This document shows positions 9,118 to 17,127 of a stretch of DNA of 64,000 nt, piece after piece. A program made the translations under genes and the position numbers. Below the pieces are notes generated by a model, which saw only the letters and a program-made list of their open reading frames with translations, was not told where the DNA came from and searched no databases. Each line of letters opens with the position of its first letter. Position 1 is the stretch's first letter. The DNA comes from an uncultured Coriobacteriaceae bacterium (GTDB lineage Bacteria > Actinomycetota > Coriobacteriia > Coriobacteriales > Eggerthellaceae): contig CALDCB010000008.1 of assembly GCA_937937585.1 (NCBI GenBank), positions 248,001 through 312,000 of the forward strand. The letters are read 5' to 3'.

Positions 9118-9202
9118 CGGCAAAGGCACAGTAAAGCCACAACCGGCACCATCACGCAGCGCACGCATCCGCGAACCAGCTAATCACACAAGGCCGCACC
9201 TG

Positions 9203-10885
9203 CTATTGATGCTCGTGACGCTCGCTCAGCGCCTTCATCCCCTCAACGTAAACGAAGTCGGTAATGCCACGCTTCGACGTGGCTCCCGTCTTCTCCAAAA
9301 TATGCTTGATGTGCGTGCGCACGGTGTTCTCGGAAATATAGAACTCGTTGGCGATGAACGACGCACTGCGCCCCAGCACCAGGTACGGCAACAGCTCGGC
9401 TTCGCGACGCGACAGGCCGAACTTCTCGCTGACGGCCTCAGAGGCGCGCCAGACGAACGTTGAGCTCAACTGAACGCCACCGGGAGCTACGCCATCTTTC
9501 GCGCTGCTGCCCATCTGCGGCGCAACCTGCAGCTCGGGGTCCTTCGTAGCTTGCGTTCCGATTTCTGCCTGCCGTGCGTCGGCCGACGCCGCCAGCACTT
9601 CCGCATATTTCTCGCGGGCAATGGCAGCCTTGCTATGGCGGTCTTCCGCTTCGCGAGCGCCCTTGTTGGACATAAGGCCCCACACGATGATGGCGCCCAC
9701 GGCCATAGCCGAGAACATCGACGACGACAATCCGAAGCTGATGGAAAGCTCGTTGACGAAGTACGCGATAGTAACACCGGCCAGCCTGAATAGAAGGAAC
9801 ACCGAGCGGGCAATGGCTCCGACGATGACACCGCTTACGCGTTCGTCGTATGAGACCGTGACCACCGTGATCCAAACAAGGATCTCCAAAATGGTGAAAC
9901 CGGAGTCCATGACGCTGCCAACGACCAGCGGGCCCTCAACAAAAAACAGCGGGAACAACGCGCACGACAAAACGATGACAGGGGCGGCCACCTTGTACAC
10001 CAGGTCAACGTCCATCCGCTTGCGCGCAAGAACCGTGAACAAGAACAGCAGGAAACCCACTACAGCCGAGATGGCCAAGGGAACGCGGTGCGTTTCCTCG
10101 ACCGACGCCAGAGCGATCAGGGACGACTCCCACAGGTAGCCGAACAAGAAACTGAACAACGCCGATGCGACCAGGATGTCGGCCATTTTATGAACTGCGA
10201 CGGAAAGCCCCTCGCGGTGATCCACCATTTCGCGGCACTCATCCTGACTTTGGCACCGAAGAAGCAAAACCCACGAAATCGCAGGCAAAAACGCCATGTA
10301 GGCGAAGTCGGGCAGAATGGTGATCTTATTCAAAAGGCCCACGAAGAAGTAAAGTCCAACGGTCAGAACGAACGTCAGCGGAAGCGCCACCGTGGTGACG
10401 TCGGGGTGAAGGCGTCCATAAACGCGCGCCCAAGCAACCCAGAGGTAGCCATACGATATGCCCGTCATGAAGCAGCCAATGAAGAATGCTGTCGGCTCAT
10501 CTACAACGCCGTATGCAGGCGACTTCATGGCCAAAATGCCAATGATGGCGCCCGAAACGAAAAGCCAGTCGGGCAGTTCTGCGAACGAACCGGGCTTGCG
10601 GTACTCGTTGATGGCAAGCAACACCATGGTTAGGATGCTCACGCCAAACGAGAACACCAATAAAGCCGTGGACATAACCTGAGGATCGGAGCCTTCGGGC
10701 AACAAAGTTGAGGTGCGCATGGTGAGCATGGTGCAAGCCCACGCGAAGGCCATTCCAAGGTGACGCAGGCGAAGCTGCGAAAGCAGGTATACGGCCGGCG
10801 ACACACGTTTGCTGGCCTGCTTCGAACCCTTCACCTCATTCGAAGCAAACGGTTTCGTCGAATTGTTTTCCTTCGACGCGTCCAC
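9203..10885 (-). CDS. LuxR-family regulator with large polytopic membrane N-terminus
   Basis: About 560 residues. Roughly residues 35-400 form around ten to twelve hydrophobic segments resembling a transporter-like sensor; after a charged linker (EAEDRHSKAAIAREKYAEV), residues about 490-555 are a LuxR/GerE helix-turn-helix (LSRREAELLPYLVLGRSASF, SENTVRTHIKHILEKTGATS). This architecture is abundant in Eggerthellaceae, where such genes often sit beside the metabolic or transport genes they control. The GTG at 10885 fits the AGAAAGG upstream better than the GTG at 10897, which would have no spacer. The neighbour, divergent, is a YeiH-type sulfate exporter; an inverted repeat at 11001-11019 lies between them. 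Confidence 0.85.
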   Translation of the reverse strand: MDASKENNSTKPFASNEVKGSKQASKRVSPAVYLLSQLRLRHLGMAFAWACTMLTMRTSTLLPEGSDPQVMSTALLVFSFGVSILTMVLLAINEYRKPGSFAELPDWLFVSGAIIGILAMKSPAYGVVDEPTAFFIGCFMTGISYGYLWVAWARVYGRLHPDVTTVALPLTFVLTVGLYFFVGLLNKITILPDFAYMAFLPAISWVLLLRCQSQDECREMVDHREGLSVAVHKMADILVASALFSFLFGYLWESSLIALASVEETHRVPLAISAVVGFLLFLFTVLARKRMDVDLVYKVAAPVIVLSCALFPLFFVEGPLVVGSVMDSGFTILEILVWITVVTVSYDERVSGVIVGAIARSVFLLFRLAGVTIAYFVNELSISFGLSSSMFSAMAVGAIIVWGLMSNKGAREAEDRHSKAAIAREKYAEVLAASADARQAEIGTQATKDPELQVAPQMGSSAKDGVAPGGVQLSSTFVWRASEAVSEKFGLSRREAELLPYLVLGRSASFIANEFYISENTVRTHIKHILEKTGATSKRGITDFVYVEGMKALSERHEHQ

Positions 10886-11361
10886 GTGCGATAGCACCTT
10901 TCTCGGGGGATGTCCTTGGCGCCCCGAACCTTTGGAATCACCAGGTTTCCCCTGTGCGATTCGGGAATCATCAGTCTATTCACCTGCGGTTTCGCATTCT
11001 ATCACCAGTTTCTGGTGATTTACTTGAAAGCCTGTTCAACGGCGCGAATCGCGAGAACCTGATGATTCGGCGGGGCAGAAAACGCGCCAAAATCAAGCCA
11101 TGCAAACGCAACCGCAACGAGGCAGCGAAAAGCCAAACCCCCTCGCAGCCTCTCTCACCGATGCGGGGGCGAGCGAATTTCACAACGAGATGAAAGGGGA
11201 CTAAACTCGAAGAATCGACCAGAATCTCGCAACTGCATGCTCGCCGAAATGCGCTTCGATCGAATCGTTTAGCAAGAACAACAAGCACCTTCGGCGCATC
11301 CCGACGAGCAGCGAAGCACCACCGACATTAAACGTATTCGAATGAGAGAAAGGGGTACGAT
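10886..11361. other. Divergent intergenic region between LuxR regulator and YeiH transporter
   Basis: It contains the inverted repeat at 11001-11019 and a matching half-site at 10937-10944. The yeiH ribosome binding site is AGAAAGGGG at about 11347-11355. The rest shows no ORF with family character. Confidence 0.5.
11001..11019. promoter_or_regulatory. Candidate operator ATCACCAG-TTT-CTGGTGAT
   Basis: Eight-base perfect arms flank a 3-base spacer, in the intergenic region between the LuxR-type gene and the divergent transporter. A further direct half-site ATCACCAG lies at 10937-10944, giving three half-sites in 83 bases. The position suggests a binding site for the LuxR-type protein itself. 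This is inference; no expression data are available. Confidence 0.45.
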
Positions 11362-12711
11362 ATGCCAGCGAATAACACCAAGACGAACGGCGTTGGCCTG
11401 AAAGCCCTTTATCTGAAGGAAGACTACTGGGCGGTATGGATTGGCTTGGCCACCATCGTCATCGGCCTGATCGTGTGGGCCGCGGGCGGCAATCTGAAAT
11501 GGCTGTCCGTCTCCATCCCCTCGTACACCAACTTCGCGGACATGCCCGCACTGGTTGCCCCGGTCCTTCCTAAAGCCCTTGTTCTTTTCGTAGTGCTCGC
11601 AACCGTGTTCAGCTGCGCAATGAAGATCATGGGGCATCAGGTTTCAACCTTCCTTAAGGGTTTCACCCTGCTGTTCGTCATGGCAGTCATCGTGCAAATC
11701 CTTGGTTCTTGGAGCGTTGCAAAAACCCTGAATCTCGAAGCACCCGTTATGGCCCTTATCGTCGGCATGATCATCGGCAACTTCGCGAAGATCCCCGACT
11801 GGTTCGACGAAGCCATGCGCACTGAGTTCTACGTGAAGACCGGCATCGTCTTCATGGGCGCCACCCTTCCCTTCACGCTGATCCTTCAGTCCGGCCCGGT
11901 CGCTTTCGGCCAGGCAACCGTGATCGCCGTCTCCACCTTCCTGGTTATCTACTTCGTGGGCGCACACGTCTTCAAGCTTGAGAAGCCCTTTGCTGCTACG
12001 CTGGGCGCAGGCGGCTCCATCTGCGGCGTTTCCGCTTCGATCGCCATCGGCTCGTCCGTTAACGCCAAGAAGGACCACGTCTCCATGGCTATCTCGATGG
12101 TCGTTGTTTGGGCAACCATCATGGTCTTCCTGCTTCCCATCGTCTGCCGCGCTCTGGGCCTTTCCGACGGCGCTTCCGGCGCTTGGATCGGCACCTCCGA
12201 GTTCGCTGACGCCGCCGGCATCGCAGCCGCCGCTCAGTTCGGCGACGGCGCCCTGACCACCTTCACCCTTATGAAGGTCGTCGGCCGCGACATCTTCGTC
12301 GGCATCTGGGCCTTCATCCTGGCTATCATCTCCGTCACCCTTTGGGAAGCCAAGAAAGACGGCGGCGAGAAGCAGAAGCCGTCCGCAGGCGTTATCTGGG
12401 AGCGTTTCCCGAAGTTCGTCCTGGGCTTCTTCATCGCCTCGATCATCATCACCGTTGTCAACCTCAGCGTTTCCGCAGGCGACGCAAGCGCCATTAACTC
12501 GGCCGTCGTCTCGCCCATCAAGAACCTCCGCGGCTGGGCATTCGTCCTTTGCTTCCTGTGCATTGGCATGACCACCCGCTTCAAGGATCTTGCCGCTACC
12601 GGCTGGAAGCCCGTCGCCGCATTCACCGCTGGCGTTGTCGTGAACGTTGCACTCGGCTTCCTGTTCTCGACCGTCATCCTGAACGACTACTGGACGGCCG
12701 TCGGCATGTAA
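11362..12711 (+). CDS. YeiH-family putative sulfate exporter (UPF0324)
   Basis: The 449-residue membrane protein has the Cons_hypoth698/UPF0324 pattern, with roughly 11-12 hydrophobic spans and family blocks VMALIVGMIIGN, TGIVFMGATLPF and GAGGSICGVSASIAIG. Members are annotated as putative sulfate exporters from work on sulfonate-degrading bacteria; the function is weakly established. The strong RBS AGAAAGGGG lies 6 bases before the ATG. It is divergent from the multi-TM LuxR regulator. In a genome with several aryl-sulfotransferases, sulfate or organosulfate handling is a reasonable but unproven role. Confidence 0.8.
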   Translation: MPANNTKTNGVGLKALYLKEDYWAVWIGLATIVIGLIVWAAGGNLKWLSVSIPSYTNFADMPALVAPVLPKALVLFVVLATVFSCAMKIMGHQVSTFLKGFTLLFVMAVIVQILGSWSVAKTLNLEAPVMALIVGMIIGNFAKIPDWFDEAMRTEFYVKTGIVFMGATLPFTLILQSGPVAFGQATVIAVSTFLVIYFVGAHVFKLEKPFAATLGAGGSICGVSASIAIGSSVNAKKDHVSMAISMVVVWATIMVFLLPIVCRALGLSDGASGAWIGTSEFADAAGIAAAAQFGDGALTTFTLMKVVGRDIFVGIWAFILAIISVTLWEAKKDGGEKQKPSAGVIWERFPKFVLGFFIASIIITVVNLSVSAGDASAINSAVVSPIKNLRGWAFVLCFLCIGMTTRFKDLAATGWKPVAAFTAGVVVNVALGFLFSTVILNDYWTAVGM

Positions 12712-12774
12712 GCAGCCTTTGCCGCTGAAACCGCCGAAAACGAAGCTTGATCCACAAGCGTTCGACTAGGCAAT

Positions 12775-12809
12775 CGGGGCGCAGGCCCGCTCATAGAGCT
12801 TGCGCCCCG
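12775..12809 (+). terminator. Hairpin after yeiH
   Basis: A 9-bp stem CGGGGCGCA/TGCGCCCCG lies 60 bases downstream of the yeiH stop. There is no strong T-run, so it is a weak terminator candidate. Confidence 0.4.
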
Positions 12810-12976
12810 CTACTCAATCGCACGATTCAGTTGCAAGCGGGACACGATGGGCTTGGATAACGTCCGTCGATCCCGACCGGTTCCTTCCCCTGCACAACAT
12901 CTCCCTCCCGAATAGGATCGACCCGAGAACGCGTTTCTCGCTTGCAACCGCAGTCGAATCAAAGTTAGGAACGAAC

Positions 12977-13354
12977 ATGCTCGCAATCGGAAAGAACGTC
13001 AAAGAGACCTGCATTCAAGAAGCCTGCTTCTTCCTTCCGTTTTTCGAATCGGGCGAATGGCGCACTAAAGACAAATCGCCCTGGCAGAAGTTCGTGAAGC
13101 AGGACGTTGATGCGCAAACCGTTCGCGACCTCGCCGAATACACGAACAACCGCATGACGCGCAGCGCCGCGATCATCGACTTCCTCACTGAGCTTCACGA
13201 CGATTGGGAGATTTCACCCCGCAAGGACGGCGTGTTCATGGAAACGGCCACGATGAGCGCCGAGGACATTCTCCCGAAACTTGAAGCCGCTGGCTTCAAC
13301 GGATCCGACTTCGTGCTGTACACCGAGTACACTCGGAAGTGGGGAATGCTGTAA
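12977..13354 (+). CDS. Hypothetical protein, 125 residues
   Basis: The family is not recognised. The ATG at 12977 (MLAIGKNVKETCIQEACFF) is preceded by TTAGGA at good distance; the open frame extends upstream to 12800 but that part looks non-coding. The protein is soluble, mixed charged, with two Cys near the N-terminus (ETCIQEAC) and a helical C-terminal half (LPKLEAAGFNGSDFVLYTEY). Codon use resembles the neighbours. It stands alone between yeiH and the Cys-rich membrane protein gene. Confidence 0.6.
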   Translation: MLAIGKNVKETCIQEACFFLPFFESGEWRTKDKSPWQKFVKQDVDAQTVRDLAEYTNNRMTRSAAIIDFLTELHDDWEISPRKDGVFMETATMSAEDILPKLEAAGFNGSDFVLYTEYTRKWGML

Positions 13355-13730
13355 GTCCTGCGCGGTTGCGGGACGACCGCCTCCTCATAACTAGTAGCCC
13401 AGTAAAAAACGAGAAGCCCAGGCTGGCGTTCTCCCACTCCTACACAGCCTGCGGATTCCTTCCTCATAGGGGCGCGACGTCAATCCCTTGTCGGGCGGCG
13501 CGCCCTCTTCGTTTTGCCCCCTCTTCGTTGTTTGGAGCCGAAATCGGCTTATAGCGCAAAATGCGCGTCTTGCCCAAGGGCATCGGCGCAGGTCAATGCC
13601 CCTTTCCCATTCGTTTGAATTCGTGCGGTTTTCTGTGCGATTATCGGGGCGTTCACAAAAAGTTGCTTGACTAAAACAAGCAGCGAGTTAGCATAGGCTA
13701 ATAAGAAGCGAGAGCGTATTAGGAGCAACC
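13355..13730. other. Intergenic region upstream of the Cys-rich membrane protein
   Basis: The last 100 bases contain the promoter area (TTGCTTGACTAAAACAAGC around 13660-13680, TAGCATAGGCTAAT further on) and an AGGAGC ribosome binding site. The first 250 bases show no feature I can support. Confidence 0.35.
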
Positions 13731-13997
13731 ATGCCGTACATCGCAGGAATGAGCCTGGGTAGCTGGATTCTTATCATCGCCATTGCGATCTGGGCTTTCA
13801 TTGCCATCAAATGCTATTTCTTCGGCGGATTCAAAAAACATGGCGAGGGTAGCAGGCCGCACGTCGGTTCGTGCTGCGGCGGAGGCGACCAAGCCTACGT
13901 CCAAAGCCCCTGCGCTGGCTGTGCCAAGCGTAACGGATGCCATTCCGCAGCCACCGATAAAAACGCCGTCACGCCCATCATCAAGGAAGCGAAATAG
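13731..13997 (+). CDS. FeoB-associated Cys-rich membrane protein-like
   Basis: An 88-residue protein with one N-terminal membrane span (SWILIIAIAIWAFIAIKCYFF) followed by a cytosolic Cys-rich tail: SCCGGG, then SPCAGCAKRNGC. This layout fits the small FeoB-associated Cys-rich membrane proteins that normally sit directly beside feoB and may pass or sense ferrous iron. Here it is 3 kb away from feoB and on the opposite strand, separated by a repair operon, so association is by family likeness only. It has its own promoter region, an AGGAGC RBS and a strong terminator. Confidence 0.65.
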   Translation: MPYIAGMSLGSWILIIAIAIWAFIAIKCYFFGGFKKHGEGSRPHVGSCCGGGDQAYVQSPCAGCAKRNGCHSAATDKNAVTPIIKEAK

Positions 13998-14001
13998 CGC
14001 G

Positions 14002-14035
14002 AAAGAAGCGACCCGAATAATCGGGTCGCTTCTTT
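14002..14035 (+). terminator. Strong rho-independent terminator
   Basis: A perfect 15-bp stem (14002-14016 with 14021-14035) closes an ATAA loop and ends in TCTTTGTT. It lies right after the Cys-rich membrane protein gene. Confidence 0.85.
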
Positions 14036-14183
14036 GTTGGCAAAGCACGAACCTCCAATGACGATCGGTTTCGCTGCTAGTCATCATCGCCAAGCAGCGC
14101 ACAAGCAAGCCGGCAGGCGATCGCTCACTTTTGCGAACGTACCTACAAATCCCTCGGACAACCTCGGCATCAAGAGGCGTCCA

Positions 14184-14233
14184 TTGACTTCGTACGTCTG
14201 TTCGCATAATATAAACGAACAGACGTACGAAGT
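14184..14233 (+). promoter_or_regulatory. Promoter embedded in an 18-bp-armed palindrome, SOS-box-like
   Basis: A perfect inverted repeat with 18-bp arms (14187-14204 and 14216-14233) and an 11-base AT-rich centre lies immediately before the repair operon. A TTGACT (-35, 14184-14189) and TAATAT (-10, 14207-14212) at 17-bp spacing fall on and inside it. Each arm contains CGAAC-N4-GTACG (or its complement), one base off the CGAAC-N4-GTTCG LexA box of Gram-positive and actinobacterial SOS genes. Two repressor sites would thus flank the -10 element. LexA control is inferred from sequence likeness and gene content. Confidence 0.7.
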
Positions 14234-14245
14234 TTGGAAGCCCTC

Positions 14246-15733
14246 ATGGATTTGGTTGAAAAGCTCGACATACTCGCCGACGCGGCGAAATACGACGTGG
14301 CCTGCACCTCGTCTGGCTTGTCGCGCGGTTCGAAAAAGGGCCAGCTAGGCAATTCCATGGGCGCAGGCTGCTGCCACAGCTTCACGCCAGATGGCCGCTG
14401 CATCACGCTTCTGAAGGTGCTCCAAAGCAACGTCTGCATTTACGATTGCGCCTACTGCGTCAGCCGAGCAAGCAACGATGTCCGTCGCGCCACGTTCACC
14501 CCGGAAGAGCTTTCCGACCTTACCATCGGGTTCTATCGCCGTAACTATATTGAAGGGCTTTTCTTAAGCTCGGGGGTCATTCGCAATCCCGACTACACCA
14601 CCGAGCTTATGATCAAAACGCTCAAGCTGCTGCGCGAACAGCATGGCTTCCGTGGCTACATCCATGCCAAAACCGTCCCTGGCACGTCTCCCGAACTTGT
14701 CGATCAACTTGGGCATTTGGCCGATAGGCTTAGCGTGAACCTCGAGCTTCCCAGCCAAAAAAGCCTTGCCCTGTTATGTCCTCAAAAGAACAAGCAGCAA
14801 CTTATACAACCCATGCGCCAGATTCGCGACAACATCGCTCAAGATGCCGAATCGCGCGGACTCGCCCGAAAGAAAAACACCTATGTTCCCTCGCAACGTC
14901 CCAAAACGCGCTCGAGGGCTTTTGCGCCAGCCGGTCAGTCAACCCAAATGATCATCGGCGCAACGCCCGAATCCGACTTCCAGATACTCAACCTATCACA
15001 GGCCTTATACAAATCGCTCGCGCTTAAGCGCGTGTTCTTCAGCGCCTACTTGCCCGTCAGCGGCGATGCGCGCCTGCCGCAAAACCATGCAGTTCAGCTC
15101 AACCGCGAACATCGACTGTACCAAGCTGATTGGCTATTGCGCTTCTATCAGTTCGACGTGTCGGAGATCATCAGTCAAGATGCGCCCAACCTCGAGCTTG
15201 ACCTCGACCCTAAGGCTGGGTGGGCTATCAACCACTTGGACGTCTTCCCCGTTGAGGTGAACACCGCCCCGCTCGAGCTGCTCTTGCGTGTGCCAGGCAT
15301 TGGCCCGCGAGGGGCGCGCCTTATCATTCGCGCGCGCCGAACCAATTGTCTGCGCGAAAATGAGCTCCGCAAACTTGGCATCGCTTATAAACGAGCGCGC
15401 TATTTCATTACGTGCAACGGCAAGTACATGGGCGCTGGCGTGCAATTCGACCCCGCCACCATACGCGCGCAAATCGCGGAACCCATAAACGGCGGAAAAC
15501 ACGGCGCTCGCGCCGCGAAAACCCTTCCCGGCCAAATGAGCCTGTTCGGAGACGAAGTTGGTCGCGCAAGCATCGGCGTCGGCGATAAACGTAGCGGGCA
15601 GCAAACGGCTTTGTCCAACCAGCAAAGCGCTTCTCAAGCGAAGCCCGCGCTTCCCCAGGCAACGCCCATCGATGGGCTCTTTGGCTGGCAAAACGCACTT
15701 CAAGGGCCGAACCGCGAGAAGGTACCTGCATGA
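14246..15733 (+). CDS. Radical SAM DNA modification/repair protein (TIGR03916-type)
   Basis: A 495-residue radical SAM protein with the 4Fe-4S cluster motif C64-IYD-C68-AY-C71. The C-terminal half carries a helix-hairpin-helix DNA-binding signature (LLLRVPGIGPRGARLIIRA). N-terminal AAKYDVACTSSG and the paired downstream gene identify the family annotated as putative DNA modification/repair radical SAM proteins; the exact lesion is unknown. ATG 14246 is chosen (GGAAG, 5-base spacer) over the TTG at 14234, which lies at the edge of the operator. Residues after about 430 form a low-complexity, Gln/Ala-rich tail (QQTALSNQQSASQAK). The stop overlaps the next start by 4 bases, so the two are translationally coupled. 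Confidence 0.88.
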   Translation: MDLVEKLDILADAAKYDVACTSSGLSRGSKKGQLGNSMGAGCCHSFTPDGRCITLLKVLQSNVCIYDCAYCVSRASNDVRRATFTPEELSDLTIGFYRRNYIEGLFLSSGVIRNPDYTTELMIKTLKLLREQHGFRGYIHAKTVPGTSPELVDQLGHLADRLSVNLELPSQKSLALLCPQKNKQQLIQPMRQIRDNIAQDAESRGLARKKNTYVPSQRPKTRSRAFAPAGQSTQMIIGATPESDFQILNLSQALYKSLALKRVFFSAYLPVSGDARLPQNHAVQLNREHRLYQADWLLRFYQFDVSEIISQDAPNLELDLDPKAGWAINHLDVFPVEVNTAPLELLLRVPGIGPRGARLIIRARRTNCLRENELRKLGIAYKRARYFITCNGKYMGAGVQFDPATIRAQIAEPINGGKHGARAAKTLPGQMSLFGDEVGRASIGVGDKRSGQQTALSNQQSASQAKPALPQATPIDGLFGWQNALQGPNREKVPA

Positions 15734-16611
15734 GCAAAGGCGAAAGCCCGACGCACGGCATTCCCATCAGCAATATCGCCTACATCTACGACGGGTCAAC
15801 CGAGGGATTGCTATCGGCCGTTTTCGCCACATACGCAAATCACGAAAACCCGCAAGACATCATCCGCGAGGGGGCTTTTCAGCTACGCCTTGACCAAAGC
15901 GTGGTTTACATCGAAACCAACGCACAGCATGCCGAACGCGTTCGCAAAGGAGTTGTCCGCAAATCGAACCAAAAAGCATGGGAGATCATCCTTAACGCAT
16001 CGCTCTCCGACGAACCCCAGGCTGGAACGGCCATCTATCGGCTTATTCGCCTTATCATGAGTCGCCCTGCCAAGCAAAACGCATACATCCGAAACGAGCT
16101 GACGGACCCCGTTGTCGGCCCTGTCTTAAAGCTGCATCACGCAGTGCGCAACGAACGTCATTTCATGCAGGAGCTCCTGCGGTTCGAGCACTTCGATAAC
16201 GACCTTTGGTTTGCCAAGTGCAACCCCAACGCCAACGTAGTCCCTCTTCTGATGGACTGGTTCTCGGCCCGATTCAATACCCAACAGTTCGTCATCTACG
16301 ACGAGGTCCATCACATCGCGGGTATCTACGATGGGGAAAGCTGGGTTCTGGCCGAAACAAGCGAGCTTGATCTTCCCGCACACTCCAGCGACGAGGCCGT
16401 TATGCAAAGCGCTTGGAAACGTTTCTACGACGCCGTTTCCATTCCTACGCGTTATCACCCCGAACTTCGCCGACAGCACATGCCCAAACGTTTCTGGAAG
16501 AACGTCCTTGAAGTTCGCGACGAAGCCCCGTTGGTAGGCACGGGCCGCAGCCTTCCGCAACCAACACGCCAGGTTTTGACGGAAGCGAGCACAGGTCGCA
16601 GCCTTCCGTAA
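15730..16611 (+). CDS. TIGR03915-family putative DNA repair protein (DUF4130)
   Basis: The 293-residue partner of the radical SAM gene begins with the family hallmark IAYIYDGSTEGLLSAVF and contains RLIRLIMS, FEHFDNDLWFAKCNP and FWKNVLE typical of DUF4130. In other bacteria this domain can be fused to a uracil-DNA glycosylase-like domain; no such fusion is present. It probably works with the radical SAM enzyme on DNA, but the reaction is not established. The last 25 residues (GRSLPQPTRQVLTEASTGRSLP) are an internal duplication made by a repeated DNA element, and family similarity stops before them, so the C-terminus is probably a recent extension. Confidence 0.85.
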   Translation: MSKGESPTHGIPISNIAYIYDGSTEGLLSAVFATYANHENPQDIIREGAFQLRLDQSVVYIETNAQHAERVRKGVVRKSNQKAWEIILNASLSDEPQAGTAIYRLIRLIMSRPAKQNAYIRNELTDPVVGPVLKLHHAVRNERHFMQELLRFEHFDNDLWFAKCNPNANVVPLLMDWFSARFNTQQFVIYDEVHHIAGIYDGESWVLAETSELDLPAHSSDEAVMQSAWKRFYDAVSIPTRYHPELRRQHMPKRFWKNVLEVRDEAPLVGTGRSLPQPTRQVLTEASTGRSLP

Positions 16612-16641
16612 CCAAAGCCGCAGGCCTTAGAGGCTGCGACC
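16594..16641. repeat. Hairpin/repeat overlapping the repair gene end
   Basis: Arms GGTCGCAGCCT (16594-16604) and AGGCTGCGACC (16631-16641) are perfectly complementary. A near copy of the left arm with flank (GGCCGCAGCCTTCCGCAACCA) lies about 45 bases upstream inside the gene. It is probably a REP-like element or terminator that has been copied into the 3' end of the coding sequence. Confidence 0.55.
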
Positions 16642-17127
16642 AGACTTGCCGGTTCGCATCCTTGCACAGATTTTCCCGTTTTGCGAGCCTAGAAGACCTG
16701 CGCCATTCGAATTCTCTTTGCTAAACTGGGCTTTTCTTTAAGAATTCATGAGAAGTCGGCCCCAACCGCACTTTTTGATTAGTAGAACCGCACAAAACGG
16801 GAAAACCTGTGCACGCGAGGCTGCAGCACCGCGGAGCGCATGAGCCAGCGGGCGGCCGGGAGCGGGCGCGGGCCCCGGTGGCCGAATGGGTGCACGCGAG
16901 GCTGCAGCACCGCGGAGCGGCCGAGCGGGAGCGAGCCCCAGCGCGCAAGCGGGATGGCACCTTCGCTGGGCGGGCGGCCGAGCGGGCACGCATGCGAAAC
17001 CGCAGCCACCAGCCGACCTCACATGAGCGACCCGTCCTAACCGAAACCGAAGTCCAAAAATAGCCGTGGCCGCACCCGAAGGGGCGCGGCCACAAACTAA
17101 CCAAGTTGCTTCACTCGAGCTCGGTTT
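16612..17127. repeat. GC-rich repeat island between repair operon and feoB
   Basis: Two identical 30-base copies (starting GTGCACGCGAGGCTGCAGCA) lie at 16809-16838 and 16890-16919, in a region much richer in GC than the neighbourhood. Short variations of GCGGCCGAGCGGG recur to about 16990. Overlapping open frames here encode only Ala/Arg/Pro repeats and are not accepted as genes. The feoB terminator is at 17066-17093. Confidence 0.6.
17066..17093 (-). terminator. Terminator of feoAB
   Basis: The stem GTGGCCGC/GCGGCCAC with a GC-rich inner part is followed on the minus strand by GGCTATTTTTGG. It lies 35 bases after the feoB stop. Confidence 0.75.

Noticed and set aside
16738..17104. Overlapping minus-strand frames in the GC-rich island
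   Set aside because: The products are Ala/Arg/Pro repeats generated by the DNA repeats; no RBS or family likeness.
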